From Yoonia litorea (GTDB lineage: Bacteria > Pseudomonadota > Alphaproteobacteria > Rhodobacterales > Rhodobacteraceae), in contig NZ_FOZM01000001.1 of NCBI RefSeq assembly GCF_900114675.1, positions 1,054,001 to 1,118,000 on the forward strand: a stretch of DNA of 64,000 nt, written 5' to 3'. Positions 19,205 to 27,478 of the stretch are shown piece after piece (positions within the stretch are counted from its first letter, which is position 1; every line of letters begins with the position of its first letter). The position numbers and the translations under genes are program-made. Under the pieces are notes generated by a model that saw only the letters and a list, made by a program, of their open reading frames with translations, was not told the DNA's origin and searched no databases.

Positions 19205-20085
19205 TGCTGGCGCTGATTGCAGGGACAGGGGAGCTTCCGCCAGCGTTGATCGCGCGGTTGGACACGCGGCCATTGGTGTGCGCCCTTTCAGGGTTTCGGC
19301 CGGCGGTTACTCCGGACATCACCTTTCGGATCGAACACCTGGGCCGGTTTCTCTCCGAACTGTCGGACCGGGGCGTGACCGAGATTTGCATGGCCGGCGC
19401 GGTCAGGCGGCCAAAGATCGACCGGTCAGAGATCGACGCGAAAACCATGCCCCTTGTCCCGCGGATACAGGCGGCGATCGCGTCGGGCGATGACGGAGCC
19501 TTGAGGGCGATCATCGCGATATTTGAAGACCATGGCTTCACCGTCAGGGCGGCGCATGAGATTGCACCGGATTTGTTACCAGCAGCAGGTGTGCACTCGC
19601 GTGCTGTTGTGACAATCGACCACAAAAACGATGCTGTGGCGGCCGAACAGACGCTGGCTGAAATGGGTCGCGCAGACCAAGGTCAGGCTTGTCTTGTCCG
19701 CAAGGGTAGGGTGCTCGCCAAAGAGGGTCAGGACGGGACCGACGCGATGTTCGCGCGATTTGCCCCGGCAGAGGATCCGCTTTGGGGGGCTGTTGATCTG
19801 ATGGGCGATGTGCTTGGCAGCGCCTCTGAGTGGTTGAGCGGCGCTGATGGTGATCCAAGTGACCTGCGAGGCGCAATTCTCTTCAAAGGGCCGAAGCCAG
19901 ATCAGGACCGCCGCGCCGATCTTCCGGTCATCGGGCCCCAGACGGCAGCACATGCCATTCGGGCTGGATTGGCCGGAATTGTGATCGAAGCGGGCGGCGT
20001 CATGGTGCTTGAGTTCGATCGCGTCTTGAACGAGCTGGACCGTGCTGGGCTGTTCTTCTGGGTGCGGCCCAAGGGGGGCGCATGA
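19204..20085 (+). CDS. lpxI: UDP-2,3-diacylglucosamine pyrophosphatase LpxI
   Basis: LpxI cleaves UDP-diacylglucosamine to lipid X, replacing LpxH in many alphaproteobacteria. The 293-residue protein starts with LALIAGTGELPPALI and has the DUF1009 features EICMAGAVRRPKID, GDDGALRAII and the C-terminal LPVIGPQTAAHAIRAGLAGIVIEAGG. It lies between lpxA and lpxB with 1- and 4-base overlaps, the typical location for this enzyme. Confidence 0.96.
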   Translation: MLALIAGTGELPPALIARLDTRPLVCALSGFRPAVTPDITFRIEHLGRFLSELSDRGVTEICMAGAVRRPKIDRSEIDAKTMPLVPRIQAAIASGDDGALRAIIAIFEDHGFTVRAAHEIAPDLLPAAGVHSRAVVTIDHKNDAVAAEQTLAEMGRADQGQACLVRKGRVLAKEGQDGTDAMFARFAPAEDPLWGAVDLMGDVLGSASEWLSGADGDPSDLRGAILFKGPKPDQDRRADLPVIGPQTAAHAIRAGLAGIVIEAGGVMVLEFDRVLNELDRAGLFFWVRPKGGA

Positions 20086-21218
20086 GGGTCTTTCTGATCG
20101 CTGGTGAAGCCTCAGGTGACAAACTGGGTGCGGCGCTGATGGCGGGGTTGAAAGCGTTGCGCGACGACGTGACCTTCGACGGTGTTGGTGGCCCGTTGAT
20201 GCAGGCTCAAGGCCTGCAAAGCCGCTTTCCGATGGACGAACTGTCAGTCATGGGGTTGGCGGAAATTCTGCCAAAGTATCGGGCGCTCAAGGCGCGTATC
20301 CGGCAAATGGCGGATGCGGTTCTTGCAACCCAACCCGACGTCCTGATCACGATTGACAGCCCTGACTTCTGCCTGCGTGTTGCGCGATTGGTGAAGGCAG
20401 CGGGCAAAACACCAACCGTCCACTATGTTGCGCCGACGGTCTGGGCGTGGCGTCCCAAACGGGCAGAAAAGATGTCGGGTTTCATCGATCATGTTCTGGC
20501 GCTTTTTCCGTTTGAGCCACCTCTGATGGAAACTGCCGGGATGCGATGCGACTTTGTCGGGCATCCTGTCGTGGCCGAACCCGTCGCGAGTGATGCGGAG
20601 GCCGCGGCACTTGGTGACGGCACGGTGATCCTTGTTCTACCGGGCAGCCGACGGGGTGAGGTGATACGGCTGGCTGATCGCTTCGGCGACGTCGTTGCGA
20701 AGATGGCGGCAGAGATACCGGACGCGCGGTTTGTCATACCCACAACGCAGAACGTGCACGGCTTGGTGCAGGACAAAGTCAGTCATTGGAAGACGCCGGT
20801 CACGGTCCTGTCTCCGGCGGATGCGCAAAAGGCGGCTTGGTTCAAGCGCGCTGATGTGGCCTTGGCAGCCTCCGGCACGGTGTCTCTGGAATTGGCTGCA
20901 AGCAATACGCCCATGGTGATTGCTTACGATATGGCGTGGCTCAGCCGCCAGATCATCAGTCGGATGCTGATGGTTGATACGGTCACGCTGGTGAACCTTG
21001 TATCGGAAACCCGCGCGGTGCCCGAATTCATTGGCGACAAATGCCAGCCAGCGCCGATTGCAGAGGCAATGCTCGCCGTCCTGAAAAATCCGAACGCACA
21101 GCGGGAGGCGATGGCGCTCACCATGGAACGTCTGGGGCAGGGCGGTCAACCACCGGGTCTACGCGCGGCGCACGCGGTGCTGGCCGGACTTGAAAAGGCG
21201 CCCGTCAAGGATCAGTAG
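20082..21218 (+). CDS. lpxB: lipid A disaccharide synthase
   Basis: LpxB joins lipid X and UDP-diacylglucosamine. The 378-residue GT19 enzyme has FLIAGEASGDKLGAALM at the N-terminus, GVGGPLMQAQG, YVAPTVWAWRPKRAEKM near residues 125-141, LPGSRRGE, and ASGTVSLELAASNTPMVIAY. The 3' end overlaps the convergent EamA gene by 60 bases. Both protein ends look natural, so the overlap appears real. Confidence 0.96.
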   Translation: MRVFLIAGEASGDKLGAALMAGLKALRDDVTFDGVGGPLMQAQGLQSRFPMDELSVMGLAEILPKYRALKARIRQMADAVLATQPDVLITIDSPDFCLRVARLVKAAGKTPTVHYVAPTVWAWRPKRAEKMSGFIDHVLALFPFEPPLMETAGMRCDFVGHPVVAEPVASDAEAAALGDGTVILVLPGSRRGEVIRLADRFGDVVAKMAAEIPDARFVIPTTQNVHGLVQDKVSHWKTPVTVLSPADAQKAAWFKRADVALAASGTVSLELAASNTPMVIAYDMAWLSRQIISRMLMVDTVTLVNLVSETRAVPEFIGDKCQPAPIAEAMLAVLKNPNAQREAMALTMERLGQGGQPPGLRAAHAVLAGLEKAPVKDQ

Positions 21219-22082
21219 CCCAAGCGCAAGGATGCCAAAGCCAAGATAGGCGCGCGCAGGCAATTCCTCTCCTAGTGCGACGGCACCAAGGACAATGGCT
21301 ACGGGTGCGACGAGCAAGGTGACCAACATCAGGTTTCCACTGCCCGCAACTGCAAGAACGCGGTAGTAAAGCAGATAAGCCAGAGCAGTTGCGACAAGCG
21401 CATAATAGGCGATGGCTGCCCATGTCGCTCCGGCGAGATTGAGTGTGATCGGCCCCTCAACGAACCACGCGGTCGGTATGCTGATCAGGCTTGCACCGGT
21501 CAACATGCCAGCGGCGGCCACTTGCGGGGAAAGACCCGACAGCGTTTTTCTGGCCCAGACGCCTGCCAAAGCATAGCTTATCGTGCCTGCAATCACGGCA
21601 AGTTGCCCCATCGAGCGGATGTCGAAACTCCGGAACGACTCCAGACCGATTGCTGTCGCGACGCCGAAAAAGCCAAGGATCACGCCGATCCCCTTTCGCA
21701 GCGTTAAACGCTCGTCTGCAAAGAAAATTGCTGCAACAATGACACCGAATATAGCCGTCGCTGCGTTGAGGATGGACGTTAGTCCGGTTTCAATATGCAA
21801 CTGGCCCCATGCCATAAGGCTGAACGGGATCATGTTGTTGAGCAAGCCCATCACAAGAAAAGCCCCCCAGATCCGACGACCTGTCGGCAGAGGTAACCCT
21901 TTGTAAAGGATATAAGCCCACAGAACCAACATGGCCCATCCCGTACGGTGTGCGACAGCCGTCAACGGCCCGATTTCATTCAGCGCAATTCTGATTGAAA
22001 AAAACGATGCGCCCCAAATAAGGGCGAGCGTGAAAAGCTGTGCCCATGCCGCTGGCGAGATTGATTTCTGTGCTTGATCCAT
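21159..22082 (-). CDS. EamA/DMT superfamily transporter
   Basis: Inner-membrane permease of 307 residues with ten predicted helices arranged as two EamA repeats (first from about residue 10, ending in GIGVILGFFGVATAIGLES; second from about residue 155). Substrates in this superfamily include amino acids, nucleosides and other small metabolites and cannot be told from sequence. The start chosen is ATG at 22080-22082 (MDQAQKS), since the longer frame adds residues with no family match. Its last 60 coding bases overlap lpxB on the other strand. Confidence 0.85.
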   Translation of the reverse strand: MDQAQKSISPAAWAQLFTLALIWGASFFSIRIALNEIGPLTAVAHRTGWAMLVLWAYILYKGLPLPTGRRIWGAFLVMGLLNNMIPFSLMAWGQLHIETGLTSILNAATAIFGVIVAAIFFADERLTLRKGIGVILGFFGVATAIGLESFRSFDIRSMGQLAVIAGTISYALAGVWARKTLSGLSPQVAAAGMLTGASLISIPTAWFVEGPITLNLAGATWAAIAYYALVATALAYLLYYRVLAVAGSGNLMLVTLLVAPVAIVLGAVALGEELPARAYLGFGILALGLLILDGRLFKSGQHRVRRA

Positions 22083-22144
22083 GCGGTTGATCTGGCAGGG
22101 AAACCGACGATTGGACAACCCGTTTCTTGCGCTATGGCAAAAGA

Positions 22145-22170
22145 AAAGCCCCGCTGGCTGGCGGGGCTTT
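22145..22170 (-). terminator. rho-independent terminator of the FadL-like porin gene
   Basis: AAAGCCCCGC/GCGGGGCTTT forms a perfect 10-bp stem with a 6-base loop, 25 bases after the porin stop on the minus strand. It is followed there by TTCTTTT. This is a strong, standard terminator. Confidence 0.85.
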
Positions 22171-22194
22171 GAAATTGTGTTCCCGTTGTCGGTC

Positions 22195-23289
22195 TTAGAA
22201 AGAGTATGTCACCCGCAGACCAGCACCAATTGCGCTGTTGTCTTCGAAGAAAGCACCATCGGTGTCAGGAGCAAGCGGGTTCTCGACGACAGCATCGCCG
22301 ATCATCACGTAGGTGATACCGCCGGTCAGTTTCAGGTTCTCCTGAACCTGATATGTCCCGCCCAGACCCACGCTTGTGAAACCATCGGTTGGCCCGAGGT
22401 TGCCGGAATACCCACCAGTTGCCGCTTCATAGCCAACTGTTGCAAAGCCCGAGAAGACATCGCTGAAGCGACGGCCAACGCCAAGCGTATAGGTCACCGT
22501 ATCATCATCGTAGGACAGCAGAGACGCACCTGCGTTCGCGCCCGCATAGCCTGCCGGTGTGAATGCAAACGACGACCACTCGGCCCAGCGGATTGTACCG
22601 AAGACGAGCGTATCTTCAGCGACACCAGACTGGAAATCGAGGTTCACCGACTGTGGCGAGCTGAAAGATGTTGTTGTCGCAAGAACGCCGTTCTCGAGTG
22701 TTTCCTGCTCGTGATCGATCGCGCTGTTGTAAGTCAGGGCGACGCGGAATGCGATCTCAGGGATCTCGTAAGCCGCACCGACGACATAACCTGTGCCGGT
22801 GGTGCTTTCTGTTTCAAGCTCATAGGGACCGGCTGGAATTTCGACTGCGGATTTGATGGACTGATAACGCAGACCGCCATACACGCTTGCATTTTCGTTC
22901 AGCTGGTACTTCACCAGACCTGTAACTGCGAAGCTGTCAACGCTGGCAGTTGCGCCTTGGGCGAAATAGTTTGTGCCAACTGGGTAATCAACATCGCCGC
23001 CAAATGGCTGATCAATGATGACTGCGATCGAGGTCGTGTCTGACAGCTCGTTCTTGTAGCCGAAGCCGAGGTTGAAATAGCTTGGCGACATATCTTCGGA
23101 GTCAAAGCCGCCCAGCAGTGGAATGGCTGTGCCGGATACAGTCGGGCTTGCCCCACCAAAGGAAAGCTGGATCACATCGCCATCTTCCCACAAGATACCT
23201 ACGCCTTGGCCGGAACGATCCAGGCCGCCCGCAGTTGCAATACTCGTTGTCAGCAGCAGGGCCGCGCCCGCTGTCAGTACGTTCTTCAT
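22195..23289 (-). CDS. FadL/OmpP1-type outer membrane transport protein
   Basis: Outer-membrane beta-barrel precursor of 364 residues: signal peptide to about residue 20 (SIATA), then alternating hydrophobic strands typical of a 14-strand barrel, ending in an aromatic C-terminus (RVTYSF). Features shared with the FadL group include an early GLDRSGQG segment, LGFGYKNELSDTTSIAVIIDQPFGGDVDYP and repeated GLRYQSIKS-type strands. The family moves hydrophobic compounds such as fatty acids or aromatics across the outer membrane. It is a single-gene unit with its own terminator and a possible upstream promoter. Confidence 0.82.
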   Translation of the reverse strand: MKNVLTAGAALLLTTSIATAGGLDRSGQGVGILWEDGDVIQLSFGGASPTVSGTAIPLLGGFDSEDMSPSYFNLGFGYKNELSDTTSIAVIIDQPFGGDVDYPVGTNYFAQGATASVDSFAVTGLVKYQLNENASVYGGLRYQSIKSAVEIPAGPYELETESTTGTGYVVGAAYEIPEIAFRVALTYNSAIDHEQETLENGVLATTTSFSSPQSVNLDFQSGVAEDTLVFGTIRWAEWSSFAFTPAGYAGANAGASLLSYDDDTVTYTLGVGRRFSDVFSGFATVGYEAATGGYSGNLGPTDGFTSVGLGGTYQVQENLKLTGGITYVMIGDAVVENPLAPDTDGAFFEDNSAIGAGLRVTYSF

Positions 23290-23325
23290 GTCCTCATCCC
23301 TGTCATGAATAAAAAGTGTGCGGCG

Positions 23326-23364
23326 ACACTACGGATTGCCTAAGCTTTAGGTCAATTATTGACG
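23326..23364 (-). promoter_or_regulatory. possible promoter and operator dyad of the porin gene
   Basis: On the minus strand TTGACC and TAGTGT are separated by 18 bases upstream of the porin start. The -35 lies within GTCAA-TTA-TTGAC (23352-23364), a perfect 5-bp dyad. A second, imperfectly centred dyad CCTAA-GCT-TTAGG adjoins it. A repressor binding there would block the promoter. Evidence is pattern only. Confidence 0.3.
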
Positions 23365-23436
23365 CCACGGCATTTGCAAAGTTGAGTCGTAGCGTCACAA
23401 AAACGCTATATCTCAACCAATTGGACGTTTTGTCTG

Positions 23437-24303
23437 TCAGGCAGACTTCTGCCGCATGGCGAATGTGATGTTGAGGTAGTTTGCCGCGAAGATCAGTGCC
23501 GCGCCCACAAATACCAGAACTTCCAACGGCTCATCGTAAAGCAACATACCGACCACCGCGATCGTCGGAAGCCGCACGAAATCAATCGGCATGACAACAC
23601 TGGCGGGCGCGATCTTGAGAGCATTGGTCAGACAGAAATGCGCCATTAATCCCGCGAAGCCGATCAGGATCACCCACGGTGCATTTGCAAGCGATGGCAC
23701 GGCGATGTCGCCGTCATAGCCAGCACAGATCAGGCCAAAGACGGCTTGCATGGTGGTGAGGTAGAACAGAATCGTCGTGATCGTCTCGGTCCGGGTCAGA
23801 AGCCTTGTGAAGATCGCAGTGATTGCAAAAAATACCGCGCAGCTTGCCGCCGCGATCAACCCGATATTGATGTTCGCAGGATCTGGCCGTGTGACAATCA
23901 GAATGCCGAGAAACCCGATCAAAGCGCTGATCAGCCCGACAGCAGTCAACCGTTCCTTCAGGATCAGCGGCGACAGCAGGATCACCCAGATCGGCGTTGT
24001 GAACTCCAGCGCGAAAACCTGAGCAAGCGGGATCATCGTGATTGCGTAAAACCACAGGTTCTGTCCTGCAAAATGACAGATGTTGCGCGTGGCGTGCAGC
24101 CCAAGTCGGTTGCGCCCGACCTCCTTCAATGTGCCCATATACCAGGCAACCGCGACCACAACCACGATGCCAGTCAGGCTGCGAAAGAGCATGATTTCGA
24201 ACGTATCAAGCTCGATACTGACTGTGCGGCCTGCGATGGCCATCAGGGTGAAAGAAGTGATCGCGCCCACCATCCAGAGGGCGGCTTGCAAAGTGGTGTT
24301 CAT
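23437..24303 (-). CDS. EamA/DMT superfamily transporter
   Basis: Second drug/metabolite transporter of the window, 288 residues from the ATG at 24303 (MNTTLQAALW). The frame is open to a GTG at 24342, which would add 13 residues; the ATG places helix 1 at the usual position. Ten hydrophobic helices form two EamA repeats, with LRSLTGIVVVVAVAWYMG-like and EFTTPIWVILLSPLILKERL segments characteristic of the group. Substrate unknown. It is divergently oriented from the probable metallopeptidase homologue, with about 70 bases between the starts. Confidence 0.85.
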   Translation of the reverse strand: MNTTLQAALWMVGAITSFTLMAIAGRTVSIELDTFEIMLFRSLTGIVVVVAVAWYMGTLKEVGRNRLGLHATRNICHFAGQNLWFYAITMIPLAQVFALEFTTPIWVILLSPLILKERLTAVGLISALIGFLGILIVTRPDPANINIGLIAAASCAVFFAITAIFTRLLTRTETITTILFYLTTMQAVFGLICAGYDGDIAVPSLANAPWVILIGFAGLMAHFCLTNALKIAPASVVMPIDFVRLPTIAVVGMLLYDEPLEVLVFVGAALIFAANYLNITFAMRQKSA

Positions 24304-24374
24304 GAGGGCAGTTGCCACCGCCTCAACCTGTTTGGCAAGCACATTCGCGCTAGGTCGATGAGCGGAGGTGTAAC

Positions 24375-24989
24375 ATGAGACTTCTTTATGTGTTGATCAT
24401 CGTTGTTTTGGGTGGGCCAGCGACTGCTGACGTGGCACAGCGGGTGGCGGCAGTTGCCGATGCATCATTTGCGCGTATGCCTCAACAGGTCACGGCAGAT
24501 CGCATCGCAGGTCAGTGCGGCGCTGATGAAACGGTGCACCCCACAGTCGCATACTGCACCAGCCAGAACCGGATTTATGTTTCAGCAGGATCGGTCGAGC
24601 CGCCGTTCCTGAGCTACCTCGTGGCACATGTTTACGGACATGCAGTGCAGGTTCAGCATGGGGTTGCCGATGTTGCCTTGCGCACAATTCGCGCGCGCCC
24701 CGAAGATGAAGCAATGTTACGTGGGTGGGTCGAGCGTCAGGTAGATTGCATTGCGGGATTCGTCTTGGCGCAGGCCGACCTGCCACTTCCCGATCTGACA
24801 ACCTATGTCACAGATGATCCATTCGACCGTCCGCACTGGGGGCGCAGCCCATTGTCGCGCGGGCCGCATTTGCCCATCCCTGTGTCGGACCGGATGCGAT
24901 GGTTGAAAACGGGTTATGAACGGGGTCTAAGTGCTTGCGCTGTCGGTGAATTTGACGCCTCGCTCCTGCTGGCTGCGCAGCGCAACTAG
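24375..24989 (+). CDS. exported protein resembling neutral zinc metallopeptidases, catalytic Glu absent
   Basis: This 204-residue protein has a signal peptide (cleavage near PATA-DV) and a good ribosome site (GGAGG). The middle resembles the putative neutral zinc metallopeptidase family (YpfJ-like, PF04228): a Cys-containing strand AYCTSQNRIYVS (residues 59-70), LSYLVAHVYGHAVQVQHG (79-96), then WVERQVDCIAGFVLA (118-132), matching the family pattern of an HExxH helix followed by ExQADCxAG. Here the zinc motif reads H85-V-Y-G-H89, so both zinc His are kept but the catalytic Glu is Val. It may be an inactive homologue with a binding or structural role. The family assignment is my inference. Confidence 0.6.
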   Translation: MRLLYVLIIVVLGGPATADVAQRVAAVADASFARMPQQVTADRIAGQCGADETVHPTVAYCTSQNRIYVSAGSVEPPFLSYLVAHVYGHAVQVQHGVADVALRTIRARPEDEAMLRGWVERQVDCIAGFVLAQADLPLPDLTTYVTDDPFDRPHWGRSPLSRGPHLPIPVSDRMRWLKTGYERGLSACAVGEFDASLLLAAQRN

Positions 24990-24993
24990 CGTC

Positions 24994-26553
24994 CTATTCC
25001 CACTCAATCGTTCCGGGCGGCTTGCTGGTGATGTCGTAAGTGACACGGTTGATCCCCTGCACCTCATTGATGATCCGCGTCGCGGTTTCGCCAAGGAATT
25101 CGTGTGTGAAAGGATAGTAATCGGCGGTCATGCCATCCACGGATGTCACCGCGCGCAACGCACAGGCGTAGTCATATGTCCGGCCATCGCCCATCACACC
25201 GACGGTTCGCACAGGCAGGATCGCCACGAAAGCTTGCCAGATATCGTCATAAAGGCCGTGTCTGCGGATCTGATCAATGTAGACCGCGTCAGCTTTGCGC
25301 AGGATCTCCAGCTTCTCGCGTGTGATTTCACCAGGGCAGCGAATGGCGAGGCCAGGTCCGGGGAACGGGTGGCGTCCGATGAAGGATTTCGGCAAGCCCA
25401 GTTCAACACCAAGCGCGCGTACCTCGTCTTTGAAAAGTTCGCGCAAAGGCTCAACCAGTTTGAGCCCCATCTTTTCCGGCAGACCGCCAACATTGTGGTG
25501 GCTTTTGATCGTGACCGAAGGACCGCCGGAAAAACTGACGCTTTCAATGACGTCAGGGTAGAGCGTGCCCTGCGCCAGATATTCGGCGCCTTCGATGCCA
25601 TTGGCGTATTTCTGAAACACATCAATGAACAGGCGGCCGATGATCTTGCGCTTTGTCTCGGGGTCACTGACGCCTTCGAGTTCGCCTAGGAAGAGCTCGG
25701 ATTCGTCGGCGTGGATCACCTTGAGGTTCATGTGATCGCGGAACATGCCAACGACCTCTTCTGCCTCATTGAGGCGCAGCAAACCGTGATCGACAAAGAC
25801 GCAGGTCAACTGATCGCCAATCGCCTCATGCAAAAGTGCCGCCGCAACGGAGCTATCGACCCCACCTGACAGAGCGCAAATGACATGGGCGTCACCGACT
25901 TGTTCCTTGATCGCCGCAATTGCCTGCTCGCGATAGGCACCCATCGTCCAATCGCCAGAGAAACCGGCGATGCGCACGAAGTTTTCATAGAGCTTCAGAC
26001 CGTTTGGCGTGTGGTGGACTTCGGGGTGAAACTGGACGGCATAAAAATTCCTCGCAACGTCAGCCGTCACCGCAAAAGGTGCATTTGGCGATGTTCCGTA
26101 AACCTCAAAACCCGGAGCAATTTCAGAGACATGGTCGCCATGGCTCATCCAGACTTGTTCTCGGTCTGTTGCGAACCAGCCCTCCAGAAGTGACAGCTTG
26201 CCTTTTGGCGTCACATAAGCCCGCCCGAACTCTGCCGTGCCTTCACCGCTGACGACCTTGCCACCCAATTGCGTCATCATCGTCTGCTGGCCATAGCAGA
26301 TGCCCAGGACAGGCACGCCCATGTCCCAAAGTGTCTCGGGTGCGCGGGGTGATCCTTCGCGGGTGACGCTGTCAGGGCCACCAGACAGGATCACGGCCCG
26401 CGGGGCAAAGTCCGCCAGAAAGCCGTCAGTCACGTTCTGATAGGGGTGAATTTCACAGTAGACATTCAGCTCGCGCAGGCGGCGGGCGATGAGTTGCGTG
26501 ACCTGACTTCCGAAGTCGATGATCAGCAGGCGTTCATGCGTGTTCTGTTCCAT
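24994..26553 (-). CDS. guaA: GMP synthase (glutamine-hydrolysing)
   Basis: GuaA converts XMP to GMP using glutamine and ATP. The 519-residue protein has the class I amidotransferase domain ([19 protein letters not shown], catalytic Cys in [11 protein letters not shown], His-Glu in QFHPEVHHT). The ATP pyrophosphatase domain follows with the P-loop [16 protein letters not shown] near residue 225 and the C-terminal dimerisation domain ending in KPPGTIEWE. Full length, single gene. It is convergent with the metallopeptidase homologue, with only 4 bases between stops. Confidence 0.97.
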   Translation of the reverse strand: MEQNTHERLLIIDFGSQVTQLIARRLRELNVYCEIHPYQNVTDGFLADFAPRAVILSGGPDSVTREGSPRAPETLWDMGVPVLGICYGQQTMMTQLGGKVVSGEGTAEFGRAYVTPKGKLSLLEGWFATDREQVWMSHGDHVSEIAPGFEVYGTSPNAPFAVTADVARNFYAVQFHPEVHHTPNGLKLYENFVRIAGFSGDWTMGAYREQAIAAIKEQVGDAHVICALSGGVDSSVAAALLHEAIGDQLTCVFVDHGLLRLNEAEEVVGMFRDHMNLKVIHADESELFLGELEGVSDPETKRKIIGRLFIDVFQKYANGIEGAEYLAQGTLYPDVIESVSFSGGPSVTIKSHHNVGGLPEKMGLKLVEPLRELFKDEVRALGVELGLPKSFIGRHPFPGPGLAIRCPGEITREKLEILRKADAVYIDQIRRHGLYDDIWQAFVAILPVRTVGVMGDGRTYDYACALRAVTSVDGMTADYYPFTHEFLGETATRIINEVQGINRVTYDITSKPPGTIEWE

Positions 26554-26633
26554 GCCGCACCCGTAAAGCGCAGTGGGTTTAAGCGCAAGAGGTCGGTCGC
26601 ATTGCGACTGACGCGCATCGACCTGATGGAAAT

Positions 26634-27293
26634 TCAGAAGTTGATATTCACCCCAAGGCGCACGGCCAGAAAATCGCCGTCGGCCTGAAAATCAGCCGTC
26701 TCTTCGTCGTTTGTACCAAAGGTCAAAGCCCCGAGATCGTAGAACCCGACCTCGCCGAAAATGGTCGTGGACGGGCTTGTGATACGTTCTGCGCCGATGG
26801 CGTAAGTCAAGCCGCTTGCGGTGGAGCTGCCTTCCTGAGGGCTGTTCTCGATGCCGCCTTCGACCGCGGCGAGGGCCAAGCCGCCAGCCCCGTAAACCAT
26901 TGTGCGCGTGTCAACGAGGTATCCGAATTTTGCGCGCAGCGTTGCCATTGCCGTAATGGCGACGGTGCAATCTCCTGTGGTGCATTCCCACGTCGCGCCA
27001 GTCGTACCTTGATCGGTGGCACCGCTTGGGCCTGTCGTGATAGCTGCATCAACACCAACGACGGTCTGACCGTTTTGTATCTGAAAACCAGCATGACCGC
27101 CAAAGATCAGACCGCCTACGTCGACGTCGAGCCCGGGCTGGTCGAGGTCAGGCACGCCTTGGGTGTAGGTGCCAATTCCCACACCAGCGGAAGCACCATA
27201 GTAGGCACCATCCCAATTCTGTGCAGCGGCGCCTTGCGCCACGATGCACGCCAGAGCGGTCGCAGCCGCGCTCAATAGATTTTGTCCCGACAT
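26634..27293 (-). CDS. small outer-membrane beta-barrel protein
   Basis: A 219-residue precursor with a signal peptide (cleaved near GAAAQ-NW) and an OmpA/opacity-type eight-strand barrel pattern: [16 protein letters not shown] at the mature start, [44 protein letters not shown], ending in RLGVNINF with the barrel-signal Phe. The loop with two cysteines (WECTTGDC) may form a disulfide. The frame opens at 27536, but the first 81 residues lack any barrel or signal character, so the ATG at 27293 is chosen. Related proteins occur widely in alphaproteobacteria without a firm function. Confidence 0.8.
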   Translation of the reverse strand: MSGQNLLSAAATALACIVAQGAAAQNWDGAYYGASAGVGIGTYTQGVPDLDQPGLDVDVGGLIFGGHAGFQIQNGQTVVGVDAAITTGPSGATDQGTTGATWECTTGDCTVAITAMATLRAKFGYLVDTRTMVYGAGGLALAAVEGGIENSPQEGSSTASGLTYAIGAERITSPSTTIFGEVGFYDLGALTFGTNDEETADFQADGDFLAVRLGVNINF

Positions 27294-27478
27294 GGTGTGT
27301 TCCCCCTTCACCCACGTTTGTGTTGGTCGCACGCTAACCCTCTGCCGTGCTGGGGGAAAGCAAATTTCATCAATGTCGTTTTCGCGCCTGAAGGGACGCA
27401 AACTCTGCACGGCGGTATCATGCTGGGGTGTATCACTTGCCTCAAAATTAGGGACGCCTCGAAAAACAGGAGTTTGGC

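Noticed and set aside
22081-23043. Plus-strand frame of 320 codons
   Set aside because: Antisense to the FadL-like porin; the minus strand has a signal peptide, barrel pattern and terminator.
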